Assembly: GCA_958430865.1 (NCBI GenBank)
Contig: CAUDNR010002223.1
Span: 33,876 to 97,875 of the forward strand
Direction: 5' to 3'
Origin: Entrophospora sp. SA101
Taxonomy: Eukaryota > Glomeromycota > Glomeromycetes > Entrophosporales > Entrophosporaceae
Length of the DNA: 64,000 bases
The translations under genes were made by a program, and so were the position numbers. Position 1 is the first letter of the stretch; each line of letters opens with the position of its first letter. A model generated the notes under the pieces. It had not been told where the DNA came from, did not search any database, and saw only the letters and a list, made by a program, of their open reading frames with translations. Shown here one piece after another: positions 1 to 12,549 of this stretch.

Positions 1-345
1 ATCAAATACATCAATAATCTGTAATTCTAATAAATAAAATAAATTTTGAAGATGCCATGCTCCTCCAACCAATGAGTCAATGATTGAAGAAATGCATAAC
101 TGACCCGACCAATGTCTCATAGTTCAAAAAATATAATGGAAAACTCGTTTCTTACTGCAAAATGAAAGATCGAGGCAATAATTGTGCAAAACAATCGATA
201 AAGAAACTAAAACACCAGATACTTGTTTGTTGATATTTTCACAGACATTAGTTTTACTTGTTGATTATTTTATTTACACAATAAACATATCTAAAATAAA
301 AAATAAAAAAATTTCGAGTTGAATTCTAGAAAGTAAAAATATAAA

Positions 346-1534
346 TCAAAAATGTAAAAACGAAGTGGGATTTTCAATTAAGGCAATGACAATAATATTA
401 TAAATAGCACTGACTGTTGGAATGATGACGGCGGAATACAATGGTATTTGTACTAATCCTAACGTAACAATTGTTATAAATAAAAAAATAATAAAAAAAA
501 TGCAACTAATCAAAATTAACGACACTACAAATAAACCACAACCAAAAAATAACAAGAAAGACTGATCATAATATATATAGGAGATAGTACAAAATACATT
601 GCAAATTCGCAAAATTTAAGAAGAATCTTTCCTAATTCTACAAAAAAGTGAACTAGAAAATATTGAATCCTACTATAAATCTGAATAACTTGAAACTTCG
701 GAAACAATATATCATTGTTTTTAATTCTCCGATATAAAAAAATTGCAGGAGATACCAAGGCTATTACTGGAGGTAAACTAATTGCAATCAATACCAAGTG
801 TCTGCTTATGATGACATAATCATCTTTAAGACGTAATAAAATCACGCCTTGGATAATTGATGGTATAACCAATGATATTGGTTTTAGATTTCCGATATAA
901 TTACTCATCAAAATTGCAATTACTTTAAAAATCTCAATAATAAAAAATTTGAAATTTTTTGTAGTAAAATACAAACGAACCGCATTTAATAAAATCACGT
1001 AAGCTATATATATTATACGGTCTTCTTCGCATTCTTTATCTAAAAAATTTGATCTATAATAAACTAGCTCCAAAAACAACCAAAAAAATACAATTATTAC
1101 TCCATGTATTATTGCTCTGGGTCTAACTTCTTTGTCAATCCCAGTGATCATTCCAAGTGTGCTAAGAATCATGCTTAAAAAGTTAAGTAAAGCTGTAAAA
1201 GTAAACTCAAATACTTTTATATCTCTATGTCTCATACTTCTATGTGAAGAAAAAAAATAAATTCCGATACAAATATCTAGTGCTTGTATGAATGCATCAA
1301 TAAATGTGTGATATAGTCTGATTTAGAAACATTAGTGGTAAAAGGTAAATCAGTAGTATCGTCGGATGAAGGTTGTGAAAAAGATGTAAAGGAAACGGTG
1401 GAAAAGATGGCTGAAGAAGAGGGTGGAGGTGACAAAGATTTAACATTAGAAATCAAAAATGAAGATAATAAAAGAATGATTGATGTAAAGTTTGTTAGAA
1501 AAGAGTGACAGTTTTTAACATGAAAAATATCCAT
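346..1534 (-). pseudogene. Multi-pass membrane protein gene, frame broken twice
   Basis: Three overlapping minus-strand frames read like one protein. The first (1534 to about 1316) starts MDIFHVKNC, has a hydrophobic stretch of about 20 residues near position 20 and then a Ser/Pro/Thr-rich segment, suggesting a signal peptide or anchor and an external linker. The frame then shifts near 1315 into the main block, ending at 525, with about seven hydrophobic helices. A second shift between 612 and 525 enters a frame ending at 346 that adds two or three more helices. No splice pair of normal size bridges either shift, so these are frameshift mutations or sequencing errors. I do not recognise the family. 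Confidence 0.5.
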
Positions 1535-1861
1535 TTCGAAAATAATTTCAAAATTTTTAAATTTAGTGTATTGTTTATTAATTTATTATTATTATTGTTA
1601 TTATTTACGTCGTAGGGAACCAACCAATAAAGTTTTTATAAGGTGTGGGAGGAAAACAAATAAAAATAAGGAAAAAGTGCTACATTCACTCACTGCCTGG
1701 TGAATCTCATTATTTGGTTAATGTTGTAATAGAGACAATATTAACATATATAAGTGAAATGAAAGATTAAAAAAAAAAATAAGAGTTTCTATAGATGATA
1801 TTTACTTTTTTTTCATTTCAGATTTTTAGATTCAGGCGAGGAACTGAAATATTAAGCAGGC

Positions 1862-2134
1862 GTGTATATTCAGATTCCGAAACGTAGCATTCATGATCAT
1901 GGTTTACTGGGCTGCACTTTTGACATACTGCTTTATTGCATAGCCAATGAATTTTCAAGTCAGAGAATTCATCCCAATGGATATAGGATTGAGAATTGGT
2001 ACATTGGTGTCAAAGACAATGAATTCATCCCCATAAAAAACTGTCTAAAAGGTACTGAATACATACTAATACGTTATGAAATATACGGAATTCAAATATT
2101 ACCGTTAAATTTTAAATTCCACCAATTAATTTAA
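1862..2134 (+). CDS. Unknown 90-codon open frame
   Basis: An open frame beginning at a GTG codon, with no ATG near its start, so it is probably an exon or gene fragment rather than a full gene. The product is mixed polar and aromatic (motifs such as NGYRIENWYIG and YILIRYEIYGIQ) and has no signal peptide or obvious domain. A pyrimidine-rich tract ending in CAG lies just upstream at about 1805-1822 and could be a 3' splice site. The same frame recurs at 60161-60433. No function can be assigned. Confidence 0.25.
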   Translation: MYIQIPKRSIHDHGLLGCTFDILLYCIANEFSSQRIHPNGYRIENWYIGVKDNEFIPIKNCLKGTEYILIRYEIYGIQILPLNFKFHQLI

Positions 2135-2491
2135 AATCCTATCCCCGTAATTGTTGACCATAATATATAAATAACAGTTTCAAAGTGAAAAACTGGCGCT
2201 AAATTAGTTTTAAATCGGGATAAAATAACAGTTATCAAGAACATTCCAGTATGTATCATCTGATTGCAAAAAGTATTTTGATTAGAAACCATACACATTT
2301 TGCTTAGCATCACAAAGGAAAGCTTAGGTCGGAATTATATATTGGTTCACTGAGAAATCTGAAAAGTTTGAGGGTGCTGATGAGTTGGAGAAATTGGCCG
2401 ATGGATAGAGATTGAATCCGTCCGAAAAAGACTTATCTGGATCACCCATCAGACCAAATACACGGGTGATTCGGATGATTGACGCTTAATA

Positions 2492-2712
2492 TTACTCGAT
2501 CAAATGATATAAATAATTTTTGTTTACAAACAATAACTGATTCACTGCTTCATGCCCTAAATGTGTTCTTTTAGAGGTAACCAAATTTCCTGCATCAGAA
2601 AATGATGCTCGTATGGAACAGAAGTAACAGGAATTGATAAGTGTTCACGTGTAATTCTACTAAGAATGGGAAAAGAGAATATGTTCGCAAAATTATATTT
2701 CAAGTCCTTAAC
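2492..2712 (-). pseudogene. hAT transposase C-terminal relic
   Basis: The minus strand encodes the hAT dimerisation motif in two frames: FPILSRITREHLSIPVTSVPYE followed after a one-base shift by the ASFSDAGNLVTSKRT block, then HEAVNQLLF and a stop. This is the conserved LSIPxTSVPxER-FSDAGNxVTSKR-LxxExVNxLLF signature of the hAT C-terminus. Only this end survives and it is frameshifted, so the copy is dead. It is repeated at 60791-61011. Confidence 0.8.
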
Positions 2713-2906
2713 AATTTATTAACTGTATATCAAATTTTCACACTTATTAATTGGGAATAAACATTTTAATAAACCAGATAAACCAATTATTGAATTAATC
2801 GAAATAATTAAATTTGCAAATAGATTAATTACTGAAAAGCCTTTACTATACCTATCCTAACTCAGATTTAGTATGGACACCTTACGAGCATAACAAAGTT
2901 GATGGA

Positions 2907-3101
2907 ATGTGTATTCGGCTCAATTTATATATTAATATGTTGCACACCAAATTCAAAATCGTAATTGACATGTGTGAAATCAATAATAGAACCCAGGATT
3001 TGGATTTTATACAACTACTACATAGAATGTTCCTATTTATTCACACAAATGATCAAGTTTGTAAAGATTATGCAGATTTATATAAAACTTTATTTTGTTA
3101 A
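2907..3101 (+). other. Short unknown open frame
   Basis: An ATG-started frame of 64 codons (begins MCIRLNLYINML, ends YKTLFC) in AT-rich DNA, copied at 61206-61400. The preceding bases also hold a frame containing KPIIELIEIIKFANRLITEKP, broken by stops. Together they look like a decayed coding region. No family is recognised. Confidence 0.2.
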
Positions 3102-3229
3102 AATTACTAAATTGATATTTATACAATATTATTATGTTTATCAAAATTACTAATTAATGTTAACACAAAAATTAAATTGATGATGATACATTCATTGGGT
3201 TGAAAAAAAGTCAAAAAAAAAAAAAAAAA

Positions 3230-3487
3230 TTAAACAACAGGTTGATCGTTGATGCTCAAATAAGGTTGATTATTTGTATCAGAGTTTGAATAAGATTGTG
3301 GAATTTGAAATTGTTGAGGAACAGGTTTCTGCTGGTTGGTCATTACTGTGTTCATATTTTCGTTATCATTGGAACCATTGATGTCACCGCCTCCTTCACT
3401 CACAACTTGATTTCCTTTGTAAAATGCAAAAACTGACAAGAGTGAGAATATAAGGGATATCATCACAAGACTAAATCCACCATCTCC
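3230..3487 (-). pseudogene. Truncated copy of the SUR7-like exon 2 (left duplicate)
   Basis: This is the C-terminal part of the SUR7/PalI-like exon that is complete at 61529-61957: the fourth membrane helix (FSLVMISLIFSLLSVFAFY) and a Gln/Pro/Asn-rich tail ending NDQPVV. It is cut by the N gap at 3488. The sequence beyond the gap does not continue the gene, so no real protein should be read across the gap. Confidence 0.85.
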
Positions 3488-3497
3488 NNNNNNNNNN
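3488..3497. other. Assembly gap (10 Ns)
   Basis: Ten unresolved bases join the left duplicate to unrelated sequence. The true size of the gap is unknown. Confidence 0.99.
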
Positions 3498-3959
3498 CCA
3501 GAAGCTATCCTTAATGAAATTTTCATTGATCACTACAATAAGGATAAAGATAAAGATGGGTCTATTATTGCAAAATAATTTGATCAATCTTCATGATTAT
3601 AATTTGATAATAATTATAAAAGCTTTGACATAAAATTTTCATAATAATTATACACTAAAATTAGTTAACCCTGGAACATAAAATCCCTAATCATGTATCA
3701 CGTTATTAATATAAGAGATGTCCGAGTTTAGTAATAAATGAGTGTGTGGGAATTGAACTTTTGTATTCAGCAAAAGAAAAGCTCAGCTCCTTGGGAACAA
3801 CTAATGAAACAAAGGAGATTTGTAAACTTTTATATTTTGCTAGCCTTTTAAAGCAATTCACTTGACTTAATGGCAGCGAATTTGACGTAATAAATTTTAC
3901 AATTACAATTATGACAACATTTCATCAAACAACATTATCAAATTAGCATCGGATGCGAA

Positions 3960-5275
3960 GCATCTTAGCATACTATCATGCATTTATGATCAATGATGCA
4001 ATCTTTAATAATAACTAAACTATTTCGTGGCCAGATGGTGCATTGATCGAGTATCCTAATAAATTACCACAAAAACATATATAATTAGACCCGCTACCCG
4101 AAAAACGGTGCATTAGTTTTGCTTTTTACGTTGCATTCAAATTTGAGGTCGAGGTGCATAGTGTTCTATATATGATTCAGTTTCACAGGTTACATTCAAA
4201 TGCGAGGTGACTATATATTCGTTCGAAGCATCAACATTAGCCAAGTCATATTTTTATTTGTTGCGTTGAGCAAAAATTTATTTATTACATGTACAAAGAG
4301 AAATTGTTCACGAATTTAATAAATTTAATAAAAGATCCTTTCCAAAGAAGAACCCTAATGTGAAACAAAAGTCATTTATGAGTTTCGGTTGTTAAAAAAA
4401 ATCAACTAAACTTTTTTTTTCTTGACTAAAAAAAACAATCTATTTGTGATCTTTTCCTTGTATTTAACCCAGATTAAAGGCCAATTGATCGATTGAAATT
4501 TTTTTTTTTTTCAAATCTATCGCTATAGAAGAATAAAATTCATGCAAACATCAACGTTATTTACAAATTTCAATTGTTAAAAAAAAAATCAACTATGATT
4601 TTTTTTTCTTGATTAAAAAAACCCCCCTTTGACAAAGATTTGTTTTCTCCGAAAGAAAATTAAAATAAAAAATTTTACACTAACCCTCAAATGGTTAAAA
4701 TCAAAAAAATAATAACAAAAAAATGGTTTTGAATTCCGGTCTTGTGTCCCGAAATATGCACGTCGTGAGACGATTTGGGATCTGAGGTAAAGTCTCCACA
4801 GGTTTTTGGTAATTTCAATTGGTCTATATAAAACATCAGAGCAAGACGAAGACCTAATGGTAGACAGCGGTAGACACCACGCAAAAAACCTCTAAAGCTG
4901 AACACGATTTCCTTTCGGTCAAGTATCTGCTCCGCCCAACCCTGACGTTTTGAAAAAAATAGATAATTTTTCGATTGCCAAATAAATATTTTTGTTCAAA
5001 TTTCAATTTTAACAAATTAATTTCAAGCCAGCATACCAAAAAAAGAAAAAAAAAAACGACTCATTACGAAGTTTTATCCTTTGATTTTGATCCCAACAAT
5101 TCAGTTTACTAAAGTGGAGCAACAAAATGTTAGAAGATTCGTGATTTGTTACCGTAACTGCACCGGATTTACCGTTTCAAGATTTTAACGAGTCTTCTTT
5201 ATAACTGAATGTTTCTCGTGCATTCAAATTTGGGTAAAATTGTTAGGAAGCATTAAAAAAAAAATATTACACTAA
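3960..5275. repeat. Diverged direct repeat R1, upstream of kinase 1
   Basis: Shares an ordered series of blocks with 7665-8970: the CCAGATGGTGCATTGATCGAG block, ACCCGCTACCC...AAAACGGTGCATT, the CAGAGCAAGACGAAGACCTA block, GACACCACGCAAAAA, and GATTCGTGAT...TAACTGCACCG. Many small indels separate the copies. No reading frame, tRNA or terminal motif is evident. The right end lies about 120 bp before the kinase start codon, so it may supply part of the promoter. Boundaries are approximate. Confidence 0.8.
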
Positions 5276-5394
5276 ATATAAAAATCTACATAAAAATTAC
5301 GACATTTAGAAAAGAACCTTACATAACACGGCAGCTTTTATATCTCTACATTCATTAAACATCAAGTCGAATTTATATTTTATATTTTTATATA

Positions 5395-6905
5395 ATGTCA
5401 TATGTTAAACTATTATCATCGTTATCATCAGAAAGAGAGGAGTTTGTATATAAAACTTATAGAAAAATATTTAATGGTGCTAATGCAGTAGATAGCGAAA
5501 GTAGAAAAGATTATTTTTTTTCATTAGTCAAAAAAAATGAGGAGCTTTCTGAAAATGAAAAAGAATATTGTGAAGAAAGGTTTATTTATGATTTTGAATT
5601 ACAAAATGCAAGTTATAAATTGGGAAAACCAAAAGAATGTAACAAATGTAAATTGACAAAATACTCTGATTGGTTCTGTGAAGATTGTATTAGTTTACAA
5701 TTACAGAGTCTTTTCACCACTTGGACATCTGGAAATAACATAATTGATGATTTTATTCAACAATGTCAAATGAAATCATCTTTGCCAAGACATATTTTAG
5801 AATGGATACCTTTTGAGCAATTTTATGATATAACAAAGTTGACAGAAGATGGATTTAGTTCGATTTTTACCGCTACATGGACTAGAGGAACTATTATTGA
5901 TTATGACGAAAATACAAAGGAATTTAGTTATTTTGGAGATCAAATAGTAGTATTAAAAAGTTTAAATGATTCAAGTAATCCAGGAAAAAGATTTTTTGAT
6001 GAGGTTGGTAGTTGTCATTTAAACAAATAAACAATACTGTATTATATAGTACTAATTGATTTTATATTCAATAGGCAATAAATTATTCTAAAATCAAATC
6101 ACCATTGATTGTTAAATGCAATGGTATAACTAAATTCCCAGATAATGGAAATTATGCAATCGTTTTAAATTATTTATCAGATGGAAATTTAAGGGGTTAT
6201 TTACAGAAAAATCATTCAAGTTTAACATTAAAAGACAGAATTATAATCTTTGATTATTTATGTTTTGCATTATATCAGATACATGAAAAAGATTTAATTC
6301 ATTGTGATTTACATAGTGGTAATATATTAATGGGTAGAGGAGGTAATTGTTATATTACAGATTTGGGATTATGTGGACCAGTTGATGATAAATCATCAAA
6401 TAAAGTCTATGGAATTGTATCATATGTTGCACCCGAGTTACTTAGAGGAAATAACACGAAGAACACCAAAGAATCAGATATCTATAGTGTTGGGATGTTA
6501 ATGTGGGAAATATTTGCAGGACATCCACCATTTGATGATAGGGCTCACAATCATCGCTTGATTTTTGATATATGTGAAGGTTTACGACCACCAATACTAC
6601 CTGGAATGCCTGATGATTATGTGCAAATGTTGCAGAAGTGTTGGGATGTGGATCCATCAAAAAGAGCAACTAGTAGAGAGCTTTATCGATTCGCTAAAAA
6701 TAAACATAACAAAGTTTTTAATAATGATGATGATGATAATACTACTAGCAGTGGTAGTGGCACTTCGCAACAAGCACACAAATCACATCCAGATGCATAT
6801 CATAAAAGTAGAATATTAGATGAAGAGATTGCTAAATCTAGAAGCTTAAAAATTTATACAAGTAATAGTTCATTAAATAATCTTGATTGTAATTCTTTTC
6901 TCTAA
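5395..6905 (+). CDS. Protein kinase, TKL-like, with N-terminal Cys4 knuckle (kinase 1)
   Basis: Two exons, 5395-6003 and 6075-6905. The 71-bp intron starts GTTGGT, has TACTAAT as branch site and ends CAATAG. Product 479 aa. Residues 1-80 are a charged helical region. C82, C85, C95 and C98 form a CxxC-x9-CxxC knuckle. The kinase domain follows, with a reduced glycine loop (TEDGFSSIF), the VAIK lysine in VVLKSL, catalytic loop HCDLHSGN, DLG in place of DFG, and APE in VAPELL. The tail is low-complexity (Asp run, Ser/Gly/Thr). The architecture matches the lineage-expanded kinases of arbuscular mycorrhizal fungi. The substrate is unknown and activity is likely, since Lys, Asp and DLG are kept. 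It is bracketed by repeats R1 and R2. Confidence 0.92.
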
Positions 6906-7664
6906 TTTGTTAACAAAGGTGGATAAAAATTTTATTATTAATCAATTGGAAATTACGAACAACATTAAATTTTTTATCTTTTTTTATTTATCTTTGATTT
7001 TACCCTTATTTTTATTTCTTATGCTGTAATAATATTTTGAAATAATAAACTTTTTACAATTTTTTGATTCTCATTAAATGGTGATATTGTGAGGTATCAT
7101 TTTGGTTAATTAACAATTATGGTTCAACTTTTGGGCTGCTCTTGTCAGTTAATTCGGTGCTTGTCAATTAATTAGTTTACGAGTTCCCTCTTGCACATTT
7201 AATGGTGCCAAATAGCTTTAAATAAATAAAGATGGTCCTTTTGTAATGCTATAAAATTCCTTTTATTCACTTGCGATCGATTTGTTTCAGTCATTTACAT
7301 TTATTGGCCGATTGCAAACTCACTTTGGTTTATTTACAAAACGACTTAATATTACGTTTACAATTACAATAACATTATCAGTATTTCCAATTAACCTTTA
7401 GACAATCCTTCATTAACCGTTGTTAACATTCATTAGTTAACCAATGTTGGTCCTAACTTTTGTCTATTCACTAAAGAAAATTAGGTTACTAACTGTTGTT
7501 AACACTCACTAGTTGATATGTAAATTGTCATGTGGTGGTATTTTTATATCATTCAGGTCCTCCATAAAGTTTAAATGAAAATGTAACAGTGAATTTTGTG
7601 AAATATAGATTGCGATGATATTCTGGCATCATAATATTATAATCACACAAATATATATTTGTTC
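6906..7664. other. Intergenic, no gene seen
   Basis: AT-rich DNA downstream of kinase 1. It contains two loosely repeated blocks around TTAACCGTTGTTAACA and TAACTGTTGTTAACA (about 7410-7510), and short matches near 7320-7370 to sequence left of R1 (ACTTAAT...ACGT...TTTACAATTACAA). No credible reading frame. Confidence 0.6.
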
Positions 7665-8970
7665 GGAGCATTAAAGTTAGAATCTTATCATGTATTCATG
7701 ATCAATATGCGATTTTTAATAAAATATACTATTTCATGGCCAGATGGTGCATTGATCGAGTAGTCTAATAGATTACCACAAAAACACATATAAATAGACC
7801 CGCTACCCAAAAAACGGTGCATTGGTTTTGATTTTTACGTTGTATTCGAATCCGATAGTCGAGATACGTAGTGCTAAAATGGTATTCTATATATGATTCG
7901 GTCACATTCAAATGCGAGGTATCTATCTATATTCATCCGGTAGCATTGACATTAGCCAGTCATGTTTTATCTGTTACGTTGAGCAAAAAATTTATTTATT
8001 TAAAAAACTTATATATACAAAATGAAATTGTTTACGAATTTTAATAAATTTAATAAAAGATCCTTTGCAAAGGATAATCCTTATGTGAATCAAAAGTTAT
8101 TTACGAATTTTGTAAAGAAAAATCAACTAAGCTTTTTTTTCCTAATTAAAAAAAAAAATTTTTTTGTCCTTGTGCTTATTTATTTGTCCCAGATTAAAGG
8201 TCAATTGAATCGATTGGATTTTTTCCCGAGTTATTGCTATATTTACAAATTTCGATTGTTAAAAAAAATCAACTAACTTTTTTTTCTTAATTAAAAAAAA
8301 AATTCTTTGCAAAGATAAATCAATGGATTATATTTGTTTTCTCCAAAAGGAAATTAAAAATAAAATTTTTCTATCCAGATCATCCACTATCTTTCAAATG
8401 GTCAAAATCAAAAAAATTTGTATTGTTTATCGATCATTGATTGACTGATAATAATAATAATAATAACGACAAAATAAAATGTAAAATTGTTTTGAATCTA
8501 GGTCTCGTGACCCGAAAATATACTAACACTAACACGTTGTGTGACAAATCTTTGATCTCAGGTAAAGGCTCCAAGGCAAAGTCATAAGTTTTTGGTCATT
8601 TCTAACAGTCCTAAATGTCAGAGCAAGACGAAGACCTAATGGTAGACAGCAGTAGACACCACGCAAAAAGTATCTAAAGCAAAACACGATTTCCTTTCAG
8701 TAAAGTATCTGCCTGGCGTTTTGAACAAAATAACCACAACCATTTTTGGAAAATGAAAATATTTTTATTTCAAATCAATTTGCAAATCACTTCAAGCCAG
8801 CGCATTGATTTTGATCTCATCCTTCCCAACAATTCGGTTTACCAAAGTTGAGCACCAAAATTTTTAGAAGATTCGTGATTCGTTATCGTAACTGCACCGA
8901 ATTTACCGTCTCAAGTCTTTGATGAGTCTTCTTAAGGAAACATAAAAAAAAAAGAAAATATTACACAATA
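7665..8970. repeat. Diverged direct repeat R2, downstream of kinase 1
   Basis: Partner of R1 (3960-5275) in the same orientation, with the same block order and similar length. An internal poly-A/poly-T rich portion (8020-8300) is open in places but low-complexity. It abuts the Tc1/mariner relic at about 8985. Confidence 0.8.
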
Positions 8971-8984
8971 TATTATGTTGGCAT

Positions 8985-9440
8985 GGTCTTGTGAAAAACT
9001 CATCCAATTCATGGTAAAGCACCTATTTAAGCTCATATTTGGGCGCGATCAATTTTAAAGGGAAGATTGGCATTCATGTCTTTACTGAAAACTTTGGCTA
9101 CCACCTATATTGTAAAATTCTAAACGAACAACTTTATGATAATGTGATGCATTAGTAGTGGTCATTGATTTTTTAGCAGGATAATGACCCTAAGCATACC
9201 TCTAGAATGAACTGAGTGCTTGCCTTTCAGATCTTAATCCTATTGAGGATATCTGGGCATAATATCAAGAAATGTATCAAAAAATGATATCACAAAAAAA
9301 CTGTTTCTCAAAAAAAAAATATCAAGATAATTATGAGGAATGGGTGGCTCTTGAAAAAAATGCAATAGTTAACATCATCAACAGCATGCAAATCCAAGTT
9401 CAAGCATGAATTGATGTTGAATTAATAATAAAAGTTGTAA
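8985..9440 (+). pseudogene. Tc1/mariner transposase relic
   Basis: Plus-strand frames contain QDNDPKHTSRMN, then after a shift DLNPIEDIWA, then YEEWVALEKNAIVNIINSMQIQ. These are the three hallmarks of the C-terminal DDE domain of Tc1/mariner transposases (QDNDPKHT, SPDLNPIEN-W, and a final SM-R region). Stops and frameshifts are frequent and the N-terminus is missing, so it is inactive. I could not find flanking inverted repeats. Confidence 0.85.
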
Positions 9441-12400
9441 CCGTATTATTTGATTTTAAGAATATGTGTATTTTTTAACTGCTCTTTTTATTTGTAAAAA
9501 ATCATGCGCCATTACTTTCACCAAGGACTGTACAAGCATTAAGTGTTGGTTACTATGCAGTATTTATTTTTTTCTGCTGTTTCAAGCAAGGACCCACCCA
9601 AATTTGTCATTTGTTTTTTCAAGTAAAGATTGGGAGTTGTTCAATTCCCTTTTTATGTTGATTGAATTTCTAGATTTATAATGAATATTTTTGTAAAAAT
9701 ACTAAAACAAATTAACAATAAATAATAAAAACCAATATTAATAAAAATCAACACTTATATTAAAACTGTTTCGAAACTTCTAAAAATCCCAAACTGAACA
9801 AATATTCTTTATTTTTCATTTTTGCTTATTAAAAAACCCCCAATATACTATTATTATCTAGTGATGTTAGTCGGCTAAGCAATTTTTAAACGGCTTAGCG
9901 GCTAAAAAAATATCCTTAAACATTCATTTTTGCGTCTGGAATTTTAGTGTAGAATTCAATGGCATAGACATTTAGTTGAAGTGTATCCACCTGCATTACC
10001 TAGAATGATAAAAAAAACATATATTTGCTCAAAAATCAAAATAGAATACATCATAACAGGATAAATATCATAGTTGGAGTTTCTTCTATTCGTAATACAA
10101 ATTCTTATTTTAATTCGAATTATTATTATTATTATTCGTTTTATCCGTTCTATCAGAATTATTCATTTTATTCGAATCATTAAATTAAAGGCGAGATATT
10201 ATAACAACAATAATAATTATAGTAATATTAACGATAGTAGTAGTAATAATAATACAATACCATCTGAAAAGTTTTTTCATCAACTGGGATTTATTTAAGT
10301 CCTTGGCAGGTTAATCTTGTGTTACAATTTTTCAGTGTTGTGCAATTGGAACATTGTAACGCTGTTGAAATTGAATTTCATTGGTTAACTTCATTGGAAT
10401 GTTCAAATTCCAATTGAAATTTATTAGAATGCTCCAATGAAATTTTATTGGAACCAACACTGCAATTTTTGTTTTTGTTACTAACACCAAAACATAATAT
10501 TTATTACTTTTTTCTTTGGGTGAGACTTATAGATCGGAGTTTCTATTCAAATTCTTAATTCGAATTTATTTGTTTATATTACTATTACTATTGTTGTTAT
10601 TACTATTATTCATTTTATTTGCTATTCTTATTCAAATAAACATTCAATGCAATTCGAATATCCAAATTCATAACGAATAAAAAACAAATAATTCTTATTC
10701 GAATAGAAACCTTACTATGACTATTACTATTTGCTAGTAGAAAAAAAAATTAAATCACTATTATTATCATTACTAAAAAGGGAAAAAACCAATTACTACA
10801 ACCATTATTGTTAATTGACTAAAGGAAAGAAAAGAAAAGAAAAGAAATTTACTTTTGCTACTACTATTATTATTATTATTACTACAAGGACTACCAAAGA
10901 AAAATAGAACTGATAAGTAAAAAAATTTAATTGGATTGGATAGTCCATATGCTATCACTATCAGTTATATTGTTCGGATGACTCTTTTTATTCGAATTTG
11001 TCAATTAAAAAATTTCACATGATTAAATTAATCGGTTAAAGGGCTTTTGCTAATGTAGTTTTTATAGTCAAGCATAGTTATAAACTACTCTCATATCAAT
11101 TTCGATAGAGGTTTATGGAGAAATTTTTATTATCATTCATACAGTAGAATGTTCAAAAGTTATTCCGTTCCTGTTTCCTGTTCCTTGTTGTACAATACTT
11201 ATTAGGTAATGGAATCAGGATCAACTTTGAGCAGAAAATTTCCTAGTTGTTTCCACATCTATCTTTGGCACTGGTCTCATAATAAATTTATGCGTTTTTT
11301 AAAGAATATTTTAAATTTATGCATAACTAATATAAATAATTATTAAAATTCCAACTCACGAAAGGCATTGTTTCTAAACCTACTTCAAGAAGCGACTGGT
11401 TCAGATGGATTTGATGAAAGTTTTGATGAAGATGAATTGCCCTTTAAATATTTTGTTGTTTGTCATTATTAATAGAAGAAGCTACCTTTGAACTGGGTAA
11501 ATGCTTTGCCGTTGTTGTTTGCCATTATTAGTAGAAGAAACTAAACTTGAACTGGGTAAATACTTTGTCATTGTCATTACTGGATGAATACTTCGTTGTT
11601 GTTGAGGCTGTTGAGATTGTTTGTTACATAGCTATTTTTAATATTCTTGTTTTCATTTAGAATTTTTTTTTTTGGAAATTTTTAATAAAATTGTTTCCAA
11701 ATTTGGAAGTAGAAACAAGGAGAAATTCGTTTCCGTATGTAACGAAAATAATGGTGGTGATGCAAAATAATTTTGCATAACAAACAATAAAATGCGTTAT
11801 TTATCATAATTTGTACATCACGCCACTTGTTTATGTCCCATTGAAGACTTTTATGAAAGAAAAGGCTTCGTCAAATTCTACTTTCTACCTCTAGCATCTT
11901 TTAAACATGCGTTCGTTACACGAATATTGAAACTTAACTTCAAAAATTATTTACATTACTGGCCTGACAATGCTCATTCAGCAAAGGAAAATACATCAGA
12001 AAGTGAATATTCCATTTCATATTGTTGAACATAATCTTGAAGGGCCTAAGGAAACGAGTACTCTTGAGCATAAGCAGGATAATGGCTGTCTGATAAATGG
12101 TTTTATAATACTTTTTTTCATAAATAACCGGGTTTCTTTTATTTATAATTTGCAACGTTATAGAAAATATGAAAGCATGTAATTTTATATGCTTAATCTT
12201 CAAAACTTAAGCTACAAGATGTTGTGATTTTTTATATAATTATATGTACGTTGTTGCGTTAGAATAATTACTCTGTCAAAATTTTTAAGTCAAAAATTTT
12301 GAGGTTTTAAAAAAGAATGTGAATTAGTTTTACAAAAATTGGCAATAGTATTTCATATTAATTTTTTTTTATACTTGTTTGGTTATGTTTGTAATGCAAC

Positions 12401-12549
12401 TTTTTGTCACCACCATTATTATTGTCATTTTTGTTACCTTTCCATTATGTATCCATAATGTAATTTTCGTATAACATTGAATAAATTTGTGTAATTTTAA
12501 CTAAAATTATACAAAAATAAAATCAAACTCGAGTTTTTTTTTTTAGAAT
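9441..12549. other. Gene-poor, low-complexity AT-rich stretch
   Basis: No supported gene. 10080-10270 and 10540-10700 are rich in repeated ATTATT and TTCGAAT words. 10370-10460 has several ATTGGAA/TTCCAAT inverted words. 11425-11600 contains an imperfect tandem pair of about 78 bp with the shared core TTGAACTGGGTAAAT. 11970-12182 has a 70-codon open frame without family resemblance. 9866-9910 has a GTCGGCTAAG / CGGCTTAGCGGC motif that could be a decayed MITE end. Confidence 0.6.

Larger units (their letters stand above)
1..3487 (+). repeat. Left copy of a 3.49-kb exact duplicate
   Basis: This segment reads the same as 58300-61786 in every stretch compared, with a constant offset of 58299 and no indel. 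It stops at the N gap, whereas the right copy continues into the rest of a SUR7-like gene. It carries a multi-pass membrane gene relic, two small unknown ORFs, a hAT relic and a truncated SUR7-like exon. Exact identity and the adjoining gap make a redundant contig end as likely as a true recent duplication. Confidence 0.95.

Noticed and set aside
3230..3526. A protein read across the N gap (start at 3526)
   Set aside because: The residues beyond the gap come from sequence unrelated to the gene. The intact copy at 61529 continues differently.
3960..8970. R1 and R2 as LTRs of a retrotransposon enclosing the kinase
   Set aside because: No TG...CA ends, primer-binding site, polypurine tract or reverse transcriptase. 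The enclosed gene is an intron-bearing kinase.
10074..10298. Ile/Arg-rich 74-codon frame
   Set aside because: Composed of ATTATT and TTCGAAT repeats. Low-complexity, with no start context or homologue-like pattern.
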